Assembly (NCBI GenBank): GCA_006937955.1
Contig: SSNP01000029.1
Location: 2,885,700-2,949,699, forward strand
Length of the DNA stretch: 64,000 bases
Direction: 5' to 3'
From: Pachypanchax playfairii
Taxonomy: Eukaryota; Chordata; Actinopteri; Cyprinodontiformes; Aplocheilidae
Shown here: piece after piece, positions 34,621-48,281 of the stretch
How positions within the stretch are numbered: the stretch's first letter is position 1
How the letters are laid out: each line of letters starts with the position of its first letter
The notes under the pieces: generated by a model
The model's database searches: none
Seen by the model: the letters and a program-made list of their open reading frames with translations, nothing else
What the model was told of the DNA's origin: nothing
Made by a program: the position numbers and the translations under genes

Positions 34621-36030
34621 AAATAAAGTGGGGGGGGGGGCTGACATTACATGGTGAACAACTACTAATTCTTATGACGGGGTTATTTCCAAAGAAAGAG
34701 GGAAGTTGTCATCTGCTTTTTCAGAAAACCTCTTCTCTTCTTCCAAACTTACGGTTGCTGATGATGCTGAAGTTCCCTGTAGGCTCAGTCTGAATTACCA
34801 GCTGGGTGTCACACGAACCCCAGGGTGGTCCCTGAGAGGACGTCCATCTGCCCCTGCTGACTGCCTTAAGAGAGAGGACGAGTGTCTTACATGAAGGTTA
34901 TTCAATCCCCTCAAGAGTAAATTCACAGCAAAGAATCAAAGGAAAAGTGGGATTTGTTGATGCTTCAATAAGCATAGCTCTAATTTTGATTTGGGGTAAA
35001 TATTTTTCCACCTTTTCTATTCTAGATTAATATTATTTAGGTGTTAACCTCTGTTAATCTACCTATAACTTTTACTTTGCTGCTCTATGTTTAAACATTA
35101 TAGTTTCTTATACTTGTCTGTGATGAGTTATTTCAGCATCATCATTGTGAGTGGGCGGGACTTCCAGCACCATATGTCTTCTGCATAGAACAGGGTTCTA
35201 AAAATACAACATGCAGTAGCTGGTAACATGATCTCACAGCTTCATGTTCGAAGAACAGAACAAGGCAGCGACGCCTGCTCTAGTTTTTATTTAGGTTCAT
35301 CATTTACAAGCACAACAGGATGCAGATGAAGATGTTTTGTGTTAGAAACCTCCGTCACCTCCACACTTCTTTACTCTGTGTCCAGTAGCTCAGACGATGA
35401 TGCACAAAGTGCTTTTGGCTTTATGGAATAAAGGACGGCTGACCGTGGTGCACGGAGAGCATTGATTTATCATTGCAGCTGCTTAGTGGAGCTTTGCAAT
35501 AACTTATTTGAGTGTTACCAGCGCTGTATTTGCCCAAGCATGAGGTAAATTCTTAGAATTCTTATTCATCAAGCAAGGCAGGCGTGGACGTGTATCATGG
35601 ATAGGCTGGCACTGCTGCCACAAACTCCATCCTGGACCTAGATAAGCTTCCACCCTGATGCAGAACCACCACAGTCTCATTACAGAACCACCATGGACCC
35701 ATCAGACTGTATAACTCATCATGTCGAGCCCCAGCCCGACCTCACGTCAAATACGACCGCATTGGTCAATTATTGAAAACTATATTCTGTATGCGACCTC
35801 TATCGCCTACCCTAACCTTAACCGTTACGCTTTTTAGCGTGAAATATTCAGTTTTACAGTGTGTCCATATGTATGGAGCTTTCCAAAATCGGCCTATATG
35901 GTTGTATAATGTGCGGACGTGTTGCAAGTCTACTGCATTCCGTCACCGTGCCTGAAGACCTCGCTGAGAGTCTGCAGAAACCAGAAAATCATTCTCAAGG
36001 ATTTTTTTGTTTGACTTTGCAGCATGTGCC
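34621..36030. other. No gene recognised
   Basis: A G homopolymer near 34,630. No coding domain, terminal repeat or RNA gene seen. Confidence 0.45.
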
Positions 36031-36652
36031 TTAAAGAGTCCATTTCAGATGCATTCCATGACTTTGTTGTTATTTTCTGAAGTAATATGAAACATTTGAT
36101 ATCTAAAAAATATTAGGAAATACTGATTAACAGACCTTTCAATCTGTCTGAGTCAAGGTTCGTCAGGTTTCGGGCTGCAACTCATTCATATTCATTATTC
36201 TAATTTGCTGGACCCTGATTGGCTAACAAACTAGCCTATGAGAGCAAGGTATACTGTTTCCTGGCAACATCAGATGTTCTCTCTTCCTGTTTGCTACGTC
36301 TTATGCTAACAGCTTTTAGCCAGCAGCATGCTAGGCGCTATGCTAACAGCTTTTAGCCAGCAGCCTGCTAGGCGCTATGCTAACAGCTTTTAGCCAGCAG
36401 CATGCTAGGCGTGGTTTCAACTGCAGGAGCTGATGAATACTAACGAACAAAGAAGTTGTGATGTAACAGATACAGGCCGTTAGAACTCGGGAGAACTCGG
36501 GTTTTATCACCAGCTGCGTAGTTTGAGAGATTAAAACTGAAAGAGAAGTTGTTGATCTGTTTTCACCCACTATGAAGGTAAGAACACCTGTGGAGCTAAA
36601 ATATTCAACAGAAACCTCAGAAGAACTGTTTTTAATGGAAGGGCCTCTTTAA
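36031..36652 (+). mobile_element. TTAA-flanked non-autonomous element, copy D
   Basis: About 622 bp, TTAAAGAGTCCATTTCA to GGGCCTCTTTAA, same family as copies A-C. The 37-bp TATGCTAACAGCTTTTAGCC unit occurs three times (36,302-36,412). The 19-base block around TGCCCCGCTGC found in A-C is missing after GTTTCCTG. Confidence 0.8.
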
Positions 36653-39600
36653 GAAATCATGTGATTTATTTAGTATGATTTATTGGTCTGGTAGTTTCTT
36701 CTGAAGTTAAAAATAAAAGACAAAGCTGTGTAATGTTGATAGCAACACTGTATGACCACTCTTTGAGTACCAGTTAGGAGAATCAAGGAAGTTTGTGAAC
36801 TGGGTCGTTGTGTTGAAATATAGACACAAACTGAAACTGATCCGTAAAAAGTGGATTTGGGAAGATTCTTATTGTGAAATTTAAATATTATAAAACAGCA
36901 GCATAAATAAACATTTCTGGATTTATCAGACTGAACTTTGGTATTTTTAAGAACTTTTGAATGAATGTGTTATCAGGTTCATTAGTTCATAATATAATGG
37001 CAAGTTTTTTAATTTGTATTTTCGCCATTCACAGTTGGTTCTGTAAGCATGTTGATGAATTCAACGTGTCTAATTCATTGCACGGATGGAACAGGAAAAT
37101 TTTGTTTTGGACCCAATCAACTTATATTCAAGCCAGATAATATGGGCATGAAGTCCACACAGATATCCTGGGTGTGAGTTGATAACGAGTTTTTATTTAT
37201 TAGACTTAATGTTTCTACCAGACTTTGAGTTTTTCATCATTCCATTCCATCTCATGGCCCAGCCTTGAAGATGGATGCACTGCTGGGAACCCTGCTGTTT
37301 TTCGCTATGCTGATTGGACTCAAGTAACGATGGCATGACTGCTCAGTGGCCAACTGGCATCCAAGAACGAAGTCTCAGAACTCAAATACACACATTTAAC
37401 CACCCACACCTGCTTTTTTACCCGCCGACAAGAGAAAAAGTTCTAAAATGAGAAATGAGGAAAAAACCATTGAAATCTATGTTCATGTGGATGTGAAGGA
37501 ACACGCGTCATGTTGAATATAAAAACTGTGTGTGTGTCGGTGAAGGACATGAAACTATTCCTTCTTTATTTTCACATCTGACCATAAAATATTTAGGAGG
37601 AAGTTTGGAATTTTGATCAGTGATGTAACTGGAAGTAAACTCACCTAATTAATTTAGTTACATTTTCTGGCTGATGTAAATGTTAATTATGTATATCCAT
37701 GGTTCAATATGTGAAGGAACACAACACTGATGTAACTTAAATGAAACATTTTTAAAAAGAGAACAACGTCCAGAGAAATAAATAAAAGGCTCAAGAACTT
37801 CACATGGATGGAACATTATTAAAAAGATACAGTAGAAAAACCTATAATATCTATACTACTATACTACTATACTATATACTATGACTATAATACTTTCCCT
37901 ATAACTCAATCAGCTTAACATCCCTCAGTCTTCACAGGATAACAGACTTGAAATCATGATGTATATAACTCAAGTTTGTCTTCAGATGTTCTTATAGTTT
38001 AAATGTTAGTACATCTTTGTAATAATGTAGTTTACCAACAGTTTTTAAAAATATTTTCATGATCTCTGCTCTTTGTTCTCAGATCAAACTGGCTCTTTGT
38101 TCTGAGGAGTTTCACACCTTTATCCTGTACATACAGTATGTGTTAGTTGGCTGCAGGCCGTCCACCCACCATCCCTTCCCACTTGTAGTGTATTCACTTT
38201 GGCACCTTTTCCTCTATAAGTATCTTGGCTCATGTCCCTGAGTGTTTTACTAAGGCCAAGGGCTGCAGTCTTCTCTGGTAATTGCCAATCAGAGCTCCCA
38301 GCCCTGCTGATCTGCAGTTAACCTCCAGGCACATGGGACATGTTCCCTCCAACTTCTATCAATATGACTGTTGCAGGATTTTGGGCTGCAGCCAGAGTGC
38401 CCTCTTGTGCCCTTCGGTCCACCCGCCAACTGTTGGCCCTGTTCTAAGACACAAACACATTTGTATGCCAGTCATGTTTCCGGGGGGCCGCTGGCTCTTT
38501 AAGACTGTGGGAACGGGGGCTTTCCTGCACGGAAACAGCCCCATTTTCACACATTCCTTATAGCGCATGTTGAGCTCATTATCATAGCTTCCAACAATGG
38601 TGCTTTGTGCAGGATACAATATTTGGGAAGGTGATAAACGTCCTCGGGTGTTCGTGTAGATGCACATGCACAGATCTTCTTTTATATTTAAGTCAGCAGC
38701 TTGAAACTTAACGTTCCATCAATAACCATGAATTAGAAAGTTAAATAATTTAAACTCTGTTCTCTAAAAAACAGCAACGATTTCATTTTATTACATTTAC
38801 CCTTAAAAACAAGTTTAACACAAGTCAACATGGTTATATTAGGTAATATATAAAATTTTAAGTATAAACCATTATCAAAATCAGAACACACGTTTTTACA
38901 GAAACATTTATAGCTTCTGTTTTTAGTACTAGAACCAAAACCCTTCTAGTATGAAGACGTTATCATGGCGAGGATCTTAAAATGATGTGGAAAAAATAAA
39001 ATTTGTCTTTGTCTAACCATGTAGTAGTAGTAAACTTTTCATTTGAACAGCCGTGTTTTAATATTACATTTCACAGATACGTTGCTGTGTGCATTTTGTC
39101 TAAAAGCCAGATTAATGGGCAGTTTTATCAATAGAATTTGTATAGCTGCCTAATTAGCACAATAAATAACTTATAATTAGGGTTTTCCTAATTAAAATCC
39201 TTTGTTTTCTGTTCTGATCAGTGTAAATTAGAACAGAAAATCTACAATTACTATGTGCAGTTTGATATTTTACATCACATATTCAGGTTTACACCATATT
39301 AGGACTTCAAATGCAACATCTGTCCATGTTATTCTAGATATCTCTGAATATGAAGACGTGTCTGAATCTTGAATCTGCACACAGAGTTTTCGGTAAAAGA
39401 AACAAATCTGCTTTTCTAAGTGGGTAATCTCCACCTCCATGTGAACCAGACTGCACACGGATGAAGTTTGTGGCACCTGAAGCAAGAAGGTCTGGACCTT
39501 TCTGCATGAGGTCTGTTTGATCCGCCCCCCCCACGCCCCCCCCATGCATGTCTGGGTTCTCCAGGGACTCTTGTGTCCTCCCACAGACCCAAAAGGTGCA

Positions 39601-40639
39601 TGACAGGTTAACTGATAACAGAGTTAGTGTGAATGAGTGAGTGTGATGTTTTATTTGACCCTGTGATGAATTGGTGAGTCATCCAGGGTGTAACTTCACC
39701 TCTCACTTAATGATCTGAAAGGTGATTGGCTGGACTTGTATCAGGTATTTTCAAGTCAGTCTCTATCTCCCAAAGATAACTGACCAACCCACCGACCATC
39801 TGGACCATCTGGACCATCTGGACCATCTGGACCATCTATCAACATTCATTAGATGAGTTATTCTAAACTGTGATGTTTCAGCTATTATTTATACTCCAGA
39901 AACACAATCCCATGTTTTAGCAGGTTTTTCTATCACTTTGTGATCCTGTAGCTACTTTGGTACTAAGTAATGATGAAGCTTTCAAGCAACCCTATTACTA
40001 CATGGAATTTGTGCAGAATTATTTAATTATTCTTACAAAGTCATTTTAATTAAGTTTATTTAGATATATGCCAGTTTATAATGAAAGACATTTAGACAAA
40101 ACAGAAGCACCAAGTCCAATTCACATTAACCATTCAGGAACAAAATACACAATCAGTTCAATCAAACGTGATCAGTTTCACTGAAACACCAACTGGTGAA
40201 GACTTTCCTTTCAAAATAAAACAGCAGATTTCAGTATATTACTCTGGTACATTTTTCATTCATTTATTTGTATATTTTCATCTTTCTGAATTAATAATTG
40301 AACCTGGTTTTCTGCTTCATGTGTTTCCTGCACTTTTAAGGGAAATCTTTACCTTTTAGAACTGAGAACTATCCTCGGTCACCTAATCCTGCAATATGTC
40401 AACCATTTAAACATGTGATGATTGTATTAGTAATGTGTCAGAATGCACAATATCCATTTATCAAACTTGTTCTCATAAGATGTAAAATTAATATATTAAT
40501 CAGTAAAAATGTTTCCAAAAAATTTGAAACATTGTTGAAACTATGTTTTCATCAGCTCTCCTTCCTGTCACTCTGTAACAACTGAATCCCTTGTATTGGA
40601 ATTATACTTGTTCTTTTGTTTGGTTTAAGTTGTTCAACA
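36653..40639. other. No gene recognised; candidate conserved block
   Basis: 38,280-38,620 has higher GC, few low-complexity tracts and no repeat relatives here, so it is a possible conserved non-coding element. 39,787-39,836 is a 9-bp GGACCATCT tandem. The remainder is AT-rich and unremarkable. Confidence 0.4.
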
Positions 40640-40647
40640 CTCACAGC

Positions 40648-41558
40648 CAGGAGCGCAGATAGGATTTTGAGACTGGGGGGGACCCAGCTGTCAGCCAATG
40701 ATGGTTAACAAAGGTCTACATAATCAACAATAGCAGTATGTGTTGAAACTATTATTTGTCTGGAAGCCGGTCATCCACCAACATAATGTTAAATATTATA
40801 ACAGTTATTGCGTCACTATATAAATTAAGAAAAAGGTTTCAAAGTTAATCTCCCAGTCTAAAAAAGTTTACTTTACAGTTAGGATTCTTTCAGAGAAGAT
40901 TAATGCTGGGCTAGCTAGGCTACTCAACTTTACAACGTTTAAAACGAGATTATCTGCCACATTTGGGAAAGGCAACAGGTGTGCAGAATACGAGTAGGAC
41001 CTACTTACATTGTTAGTACTTTTAAAAAACGATGTTATTGTTTTTTGGTTTTTCATTTTGTGCCTCACTCGACTTGAAATCTCCCACTGACAGGCGAGAG
41101 GCGCAGGTGGCGATTTCTCCGTAGGACCCTTGTGGTATGTTCAATTGAACGGCTTGTGTGGCGGAAGTTTGAGTTCGGATCAACATATAATGCCATGGTA
41201 AAATGATACGCACTTTGCAACCTTTCAGATGCGCAACTAAGCTTGCTAGTGTTTACCAGTACATAAGCAGCAGGTACCATATGGGAAGATTAATCCAACT
41301 TCCGAGTAAGAGATCGGACTTCATGGCGAAAGATTCTTACTTGAATTCTGCAAATTCCAACTTTTCTGTATAACAGAAATGCACCGTTGGCTGATTAGCA
41401 CAGGCGCCGGGCTTTTGATGCGCGCTGCGATAGTATCCTGTATTACTGGTGGTGTTTGTCGTCCGTGCTGTCTGTAAAAGTGGGGGGGGACCGATCAGTC
41501 TCACTATGAATCTGAGGGGGACACGTCCCATCCGTCCCCAGTGCCATCTGCGCCTTTG
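40648..41558 (-). mobile_element. hAT-type non-autonomous element 2
   Basis: Ends CAGGAGCGCAGAT and ATCTGCGCCTTTG with a perfect 8-bp duplication CTCACAGC on each side (40,640-40,647 and 41,559-41,566). 911 bp. On the minus strand it carries a short first coding exon of a transposase with a consensus splice donor, and nothing of the catalytic domain. Confidence 0.88.
41008..41056 (-). pseudogene. First coding exon of a hAT-type transposase (element 2)
   Basis: ATG at 41,056 gives MKNQKTITSFFKSTNN, then GTAAGTAGG, a near-perfect donor, at 41,008. The Lys-rich, xxITSFFK-type start is typical of the first exon of TTF/hAT transposases such as those related to ZMYM/KRAB-partner genes. The frame has a GTG-initiated extension upstream that I do not favour. 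No downstream exon remains in the element. Confidence 0.6.
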
Positions 41559-42139
41559 CTCACAGCTGTGACTGATCAGTTATTATAACTCCAAAATATT
41601 TTACATGAACACAGACACACGTGTACAGAGTGTTGATAGGTAATGTTGTAGTGCCACATAATGAGGTTTGTGTTTGTTGGTCAAGTCACATGACCTGATT
41701 GAATGTTTAATGTGGCTGGTGCTGTTCACCAAAGCAGCTCAAGAAGTTGATTTTTACTTTTTTAATGGAAATAATTATATTTTATCAGTATAAACAGCTT
41801 CAAACACCAATCAGATGTTCATGGTGGACGATGCTGCTGAATGTTTCTGTGTTCTATAACGTCTCATGGCTTTTATCTTCACATCTGTCGACCTTCTTCA
41901 TCAATTTCCTGATAATTCTGTTGGTTTTCTGGAGTAAGTTGTGCAATAAGTACAAATCAAAAGTGAATCAGAGCCAAACTCCTCGTGTGTCACATAATAA
42001 ATAAACCTTATTCTGATTCTAAATGTTTGCTGGAGTCATAGTGAAGATACTGTATTTTCCATTAAAGAGGAACATATTAGCAGTTAGACACACTCAAAGC
42101 TTTAGACTTGTTTCCTAATCAGATGCTACATGTATGACA
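41559..42139. other. No gene recognised
   Basis: AT-rich. A short hydrophobic frame at 41,747-42,004 has no recognisable family. Confidence 0.4.
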
Positions 42140-42378
42140 ATTGGGGGACGAGGTACAGGCTCCTCCTAAAGTCCACTGCTGTCTTCACTTTTTGGAGTGT
42201 TGAGCTCTAAATGGTTCTGATTGCGCCAGAGGACCAGCTGGTCTACTTCCTGTCTGTAAGAAGACTCATCCAGCATCTGGTCCATCTGCACTGGTGGCCC
42301 TCAGGGATGTGTCCTGTCACCCTGATCTTCTCCCAGCACACAAACAGCTGATCTGTTAAACTCCTGATGTTATGATCC
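42140..42378 (-). pseudogene. L2-like LINE fragment with internal inversion
   Basis: Minus strand 42,270-42,140 encodes DESSYRQEVDQLVLWRNQNH and LELNTP, the block after the catalytic FADD in L2-like fish LINEs. Plus strand 42,285-42,378 encodes TGGPQGCVLSP (RT motif B) and, in a shifted frame, the region leading to FADD. Neighbouring parts of one protein thus lie head to head, with the junction near 42,275-42,285. Confidence 0.6.
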
Positions 42379-43587
42379 AGATCTGTACCAGTTCTTTTGA
42401 CATACCTTGAGTCCATGTCCTGCCAGCCTGCCATGACTATATGATCGTTATAACTCTGGATTTGAGTTCCTGTTTCTGGAAACCATCTTTGTCCGTAAAC
42501 GTCTCCATTAATTGACTGTCTGAGCCGATGTCTCAGCTCTCTTCTATTAAATATGCTGCGAGATTCATTCACCCTCCAGTCAGAAATAAAACTCTGTGAA
42601 TCATCACAAATTCCCCTCAGCGTCACTTTCTGGTTCTGGTTCAACAAGAAATCGTTCAGATAGATTATTTACTGGATTTTTGGTTTTGTTACTCCTTTTC
42701 AAGTTACTAGTTTGTCTGTTTTATCCCAGAACTAGTCCTGCATCCCGACCAGGAGACCTCCAGTCCATCTCTGATGTTTTAGACATTCTTTCTATAAATC
42801 TTCTAAACATATTCCATCTTGTGGTATTTTACTGCAACAGATCCAGCTGTGCTGAATCCTGACAGTATTTATTATTTTCATGATGATGATAGAAAGAGTT
42901 TTGTGCTGCACTTGTTGAAACATCTTTAGCATCTACATTAGATTTCACTTCACATGAACCTTTGGTCATATACGTTAAGGCTTTATCACCGCCTCCAGAG
43001 GTGGATCATGTATTTAACGTGTTTCATACAACAGAACACGTGTAGACAGTGTATGAACTGAAAGCTTCAGACTATGTGTCGCTACTTGTGGCTGAAATGA
43101 AACAGGAAGGCGACTTTTTCTCTGCCCAGAAAATGTTTGAACGGGCTGTCTTTCATCAGCTCATCATCTTTGGATGGATCTGTATTATTTATTGGCTTGT
43201 TACTGTAATCAAAAATTCTTCTCATTTATTTATGTGTCTATTTTTTGGGAGGGTGGGTGGATGATGCATATTAAAGGCTCGACTCTCTGCGAGTCTGGGC
43301 CTTTTCATGTGAAATGAGATACTGCTGCGATGTCCCTCGGGTAGAAAGACACACAGACACAAACACACACAGCTCATATACAAAGTTGTAGGGAAAAAAA
43401 ACAACTCTTATGTATGTATGCAGCACAATATCTCAAACTTCTCTCTCCTGCTCATGAATGTTAATCACAACAGAATGTAAAGACACATTCACCCATTTTA
43501 AAATGAGCCAAAAGTGTTGTGTCCATTTAAAGGCTGTTATCGGACTACCTGTCCAGGTAAATCATTTTAAGTTGTTTTTTATTGTCT
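42379..43587. other. No gene recognised
   Basis: No identifiable features; only short chance frames. Confidence 0.4.
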
Positions 43588-43815
43588 TTAAAGAGGCCAT
43601 TTCACACAAATGTCATGACTTTGTGGTTATTTCTGAAGTATTAACCTGTAATATGAAACATTTTATATCTAAAAAACGTCAGGAAACACTGATTAACAGA
43701 CCTTTCAATCTCTCTGAGTGAAGATTCGTCAGGTTTCAGGCTGCAAGTCATTAATATTCATTATTCGAATTTGCTGGACTCTGATTGGCTAACAAACTAG
43801 CCTATGAGAGCAAGA
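43588..43815 (+). mobile_element. TTAA-family element, truncated copy E
   Basis: Starts TTAAAGAGGCCATTTCACAC and follows copies B-D up to ACAAACTAGCCTATGAGAGC, then loses similarity. The right end is missing. Confidence 0.75.
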
Positions 43816-45057
43816 CTCAGACTGTGCGCCACCACATGTTGGTATGTTCTCTCTGCTCTTTGTTTAAACCATGGTCGTGTTCCAGACGTGCATGAGCATG
43901 TGGATAGAGAATATTCTGTTTGGATTTTTATAGAGACGATTTTAAAAAAACAGTTTTAAAAAGATGATACTAGTGAAAAACAGGAAATTGCTTTTTTACA
44001 ATTTGCAGAGTAATATGAAGAAAAAATATATTATTCAGTTTTGTTGATGCTTTTTTGTTTTGGCCAACATGTCTGATATATTTAGGTTCAATTTTTTGTT
44101 GTTTTATAAACACCAATTATATATTAGTATCAATATGTCAAATGGTAATACAAAGTACTCAGAGGTTGATGGTTCAGCATTACCATCCACAAAGTTAAAT
44201 ACAAGCTAACATGAGCTAACTTTGGCAGGATTTCAGTTCAATTTCATCTACCAATCAAATGTTACGCTGATAAACTCAGCTTCATAAGTAGAAGTGAACA
44301 TCTGACTGTGGTACGATGCTAATAAGTGGTTAGCATTGTTGCCTTATGGCAGGAAGGTGAGAAACTCGGCCAGGCGGGATTTTGTTTGTTTTCCCTGTGA
44401 GTTTGTGGGTTTTCTGCAGATACTCTGGTTTCCTCTTGCAGCCTGAATATATGTTGGGTTGAGTCTATATTTACCTCAGGTTTAAGTGTGAGCATGCTTG
44501 GCTGCCTGTCGATGTGCTGGCTGCATGATGACGAGGGAACATTTCCTGTATGTATCCTGCTTCTTGCTCGCTGTTTGCTAGAACACTCGGAGGTTTTTCC
44601 CAGTTTGTTAGTGTTATTTTAGAGGATGTTCACTCAAACTATGGAGAAGAATACTTCCATCTGGCTGACTGTTACTCCATGAGATGAGCAACGAACGGTG
44701 TCCATCACTTCTGGGTTGTCGTCCTTAAAATTTGTGCTGATATGTATTACAGCTAATGTTACATGTGCTCTTATAGCTCCATGTCTTGTGAGCATGCAGC
44801 AGTAAATATTCCATCAAATAGAAATATCTCATAACCCCCCCCCCACCTGAAAAGGTCACCTCACAAAACATTGTGTAATGCAGTCTATGTAGTTTATATG
44901 TAAACCATGAGAGTCCAGGATGCTCCTCTGCCCCCAGGAGGTCCAACGTAGGACAAGCGTCCTGTCCATACACAGTGTGTCTGTGACAGCATGGAAATAT
45001 AACTCACACCGTGTGTAATAAAGTAAATAAATGAGCCTAATGCTCATAGAGACTCTA
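43816..45057. other. No gene recognised
   Basis: AT-rich, no coding domain or paired repeats seen. Confidence 0.4.
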
Positions 45058-45243
45058 AAGCCGTTTTCAGACAGACGTTCCTGAATATTTGCGGACAATT
45101 CGATCCGGTCTTCAAGTGGAGTTGTCTTTACAGACACGCCACTGTTTTGAACACAAACACCGTCCATCAGAACGTCCACCGACTCTGGAACGGTGCTTTC
45201 AGACATTACTGTTTTTCATGGTCTGTCTGAAAGGGGCTTCAGA
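45058..45243. mobile_element. Small MITE with TTTCAGACAGAC ends
   Basis: About 185 bp bounded by AAGCCGTTTTCAGACAGAC and GTCTGTCTGAAAGGGGCTT, an imperfect inverted repeat of about 19 bp. A target duplication could not be settled, so the superfamily is open. Confidence 0.6.
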
Positions 45244-47448
45244 GTCCCAGTAAAACTTACTGGACTGGACTTCAGAACATCTCTTTCTTCACCAGTTCTA
45301 AAAACAGAAGACAACAATCCTCTCTGCAACAGCAGAAAACATGTCTTAACATTAGCATTGTGGTATATGAGTGTTCTATATCCAGGTGTTAGCATCATCG
45401 TCTTCATCATACTGGTCCCCCTCCAGGTCTGAGTCTCCCTGGACCCACAGCACGGTCCACACCTCAGAATCAGAGCTCTAATACAGGAAATACAACAACA
45501 ACCACAGACAGAAATAAAAAGAACAACTCCAACGACTCTAAAGACGACGAAGTGCTCACAGAGAGAAACCCGACACAACACTTACACTATCCCTCCTGCT
45601 TATTGTTTCTTTATGTTTAGAACCATCGTGTTCTGCAGAGAGGACGGAACCTTCATTACAGCTGGGATGGTGCATGTAGCCTCTGAGTGTGCTGCATCAG
45701 AGCAGACATGTGGGTCAAGATTATGGTATGCTGTCTTCACAGTGTGCATGTGCATGTGGGTGTGCATGTGGATGTGCATGTGGGTGTGCATGTACAATCT
45801 TACAAAAGGAATCTTGAACCACAGTGTGAAAATACTTCTTTGACAGTCACTTTCCAAAAAAAGTTGTTTTTTGCCCACAAACCCTCCAATTGCTTGTGAT
45901 TCAACCTTCGTCCATCCACCTCATCAAAGCTCAGACATACCAAGATAAAACAGCCCCCCCACCGCACGCATACTGGTAAACTAATCTGTGTCCTGAGTTT
46001 GGATAAACACATTACTACCTAACCACCACATTCTCCACCCTTTACACAGACGATTCATGGGTTTTTCTTCAGCTCCTCCTGTAACTGCCCTCGGAGAGAC
46101 AAAAAACATCAAACTTTTTGTAATCTGTGTAAAATAAGAGTTTAAATAAAATTGCAAGTTGATGAGAGAAAATCTTTTATTCCGTTCTTATAACAAAATT
46201 GTACATTCTTATTTTAGTACCTTATTACGTTCAGATATTCTGCAACTATTAATTATAATTCAGAATTTTTACTTAAAGGTTTAGTATGTGAGAATTAGAC
46301 TTTGTTGTCAAACCCGAATCCTGCAGTTTATGTAGAAAGCCCCTCCCCCCCTCCCCTCCCTGATGTTTCTGTTGGGTTGCCAGTTCTGATGTTGATCCCC
46401 ATTTTGTTTCTCTTGTATTTGTTCAGTTTTTGGGAATATCTGAAGGTCTATTTGTTCAGCGTTGAGTTTTCCTAAGTGCGTTTGAACGCCCCATCACGTA
46501 CAGCTCAGCTGATCAGTAGGAAGGATGTGGTGGTTTCTTACTTTTTGCTGCTGCTCGTTGTGGAATTCCAGCTGCTTGTGTTGAAGACTTGGCAGCCTTG
46601 CAGACTCACATGTGATTCGTTATGGAACCAGGAAGTCTGGACGTGTAAATAATGATTCTGGTCCGGACCAGAAACTAGAGACCACCCAGCTGACTGAGAT
46701 CCAGATCCGTTACAATGTAACTTTATGTTCAACATCAGTGGGACATTAAACTGTTGTGAGTATTTACCTGTAACATTCTGACATACTGTACCTTTAAGAA
46801 AACTTCCTACTTGTTTGCAAACTTGCTTTTATTTTCTCTAACAGGTTTTTGTCTGGTAACGCGTTCTGTGATGCAGCTGCAGATGAGCCTCATCCAGCTG
46901 TTCTTAAATCATCTTTAAAGTTGGTCGTGTCCTGTAATGACGTGTGTTCAAACGCTCCTCGGTGGCGATGACATGGATCATGTCTGTCGTTACATCCCTG
47001 ATCTAAGATGCTAGCTTACCTCTACATATTTAAACTGTTTCATCTCTTTGCTGTTATTACTGTCATTGTAGCAGTTAGTTAACCTCTACATTCCATGCTA
47101 GTTTAGTCATTGCACAGTCACACCGAGGTGGGAAGAAGTCATTTGATGCTTGACGGCATTTTGTAAAAGAAACGGTCTCAGATTTAAAGCGGCTTTTAAA
47201 ACTATATTCTGCTCCTTCTTAAATGAATCTTCTTATCTGTTTATTTTTCTCCTTGCTTTTAGATTTGTATGTTTTAATGGTCAGGCTTCTGTTTTGCTGC
47301 GTTTGCTTGAGTTGTTGTATTAACTTCACCCTGTTTAAGTCCAGCATGTAGAATGAAAGTTTCTAACTGTGACATTACAGGATGCATTCCAGATTATAGC
47401 AAATGAATTAGGTTGAGCTGTGCAGAGAGCTGCAAGGCTACTGACAGT
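45244..47448. other. No gene recognised
   Basis: Contains a short GTGCATGTGGGT-type tandem at 45,748-45,792 and C-rich tracts. No exon or RNA gene defended. Confidence 0.4.
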
Positions 47449-47651
47449 TAAGCTGGATTCATACTAACGCAGCTCTGAGGTGTCAGAGACACGCACCGCC
47501 ATGATACGACGCCGTATGGGCTCTCCAACTGCCTCAGATGGTCGGTTGGAGTCACGCTCTATTGCTGGGTTTCACTCACGTGACTCGGAAGCTGCGCGAA
47601 ACTCAAATGGGGGTCAGGAAGTGTTTCACTTGGCCACAACAACACAGCGCG

Positions 47652-47958
47652 ATGTCGGAAAGCGACTATAGTAAGGCTTTAAATGGACGAGCACAGATGC
47701 GATATCGCGAAAAAATATATCTTCATTTAGGTTAGGACCCATATAGTTTAAAAAGATCAGACTTTAAATACAGTCTGGAGGATTTACCCAGTATTGAAGC
47801 TATCGACATAAACTCTCGTCCTGCACACCTCTTTTTACACAGCAAATCAAATGAAAACCTTCAAAAGCCTGGAAGTCTACAACTATTTTGTATCAGTTTG
47901 GATCAACGATTTAGGATCCAGAGAAGCTTTAAATGGCTGTCGTCTTGTTTTTACACGG
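47652..47958 (+). pseudogene. First exon of a teleost SWIM/YqaJ-type protein (broken)
   Basis: ATG at 47,652 gives MSESDYSKALNGRAQMRYRE, then a TAG after LHLG (expected reading GxDPYSL), then DPYSLKRSDFKYSLEDLPSI, then a one-base shift into LVLHTSFYTANQMKTFKSLE and VYNYFVSVWINDLGSREALN, ending CRLVFTR at a GTAAGT donor (47,959). This order matches, from memory of family features, the amino end of a large fish family that joins a SWIM zinc finger (CxCMAGLGEACSH block) to a YqaJ-like viral-type recombinase/exonuclease domain. Neither of those later domains is present here. Function of the family is not established; the nuclease would be its catalytic part. Confidence 0.65.
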
Positions 47959-48281
47959 GTAAGTCGTGAGTTGTGCTACTTTTTAATTCGTGATAATAAT
48001 ACTATTGCTAATGCTAATAACGAGTGTGTTTATGTGCTAGTATCTACATGTAAATACCTTATTATGCCTTTTTAAATCCAAATTTCTATTAGATTTGTTT
48101 GATTTTAAGTAATTTCTCTCTATATATTTCTATAATGTAGTTCAACCATTCACAGAGATCCACAGAACCCCCATAAAAACGTGGTTTGTGGCCAGAGAAA
48201 AACTTGTTTATCTGCCATTTTTATAGATGTGTTTCTAAGTAAATGTTCACTAAAACACTAGAACATTTATTAAACCCTTTT

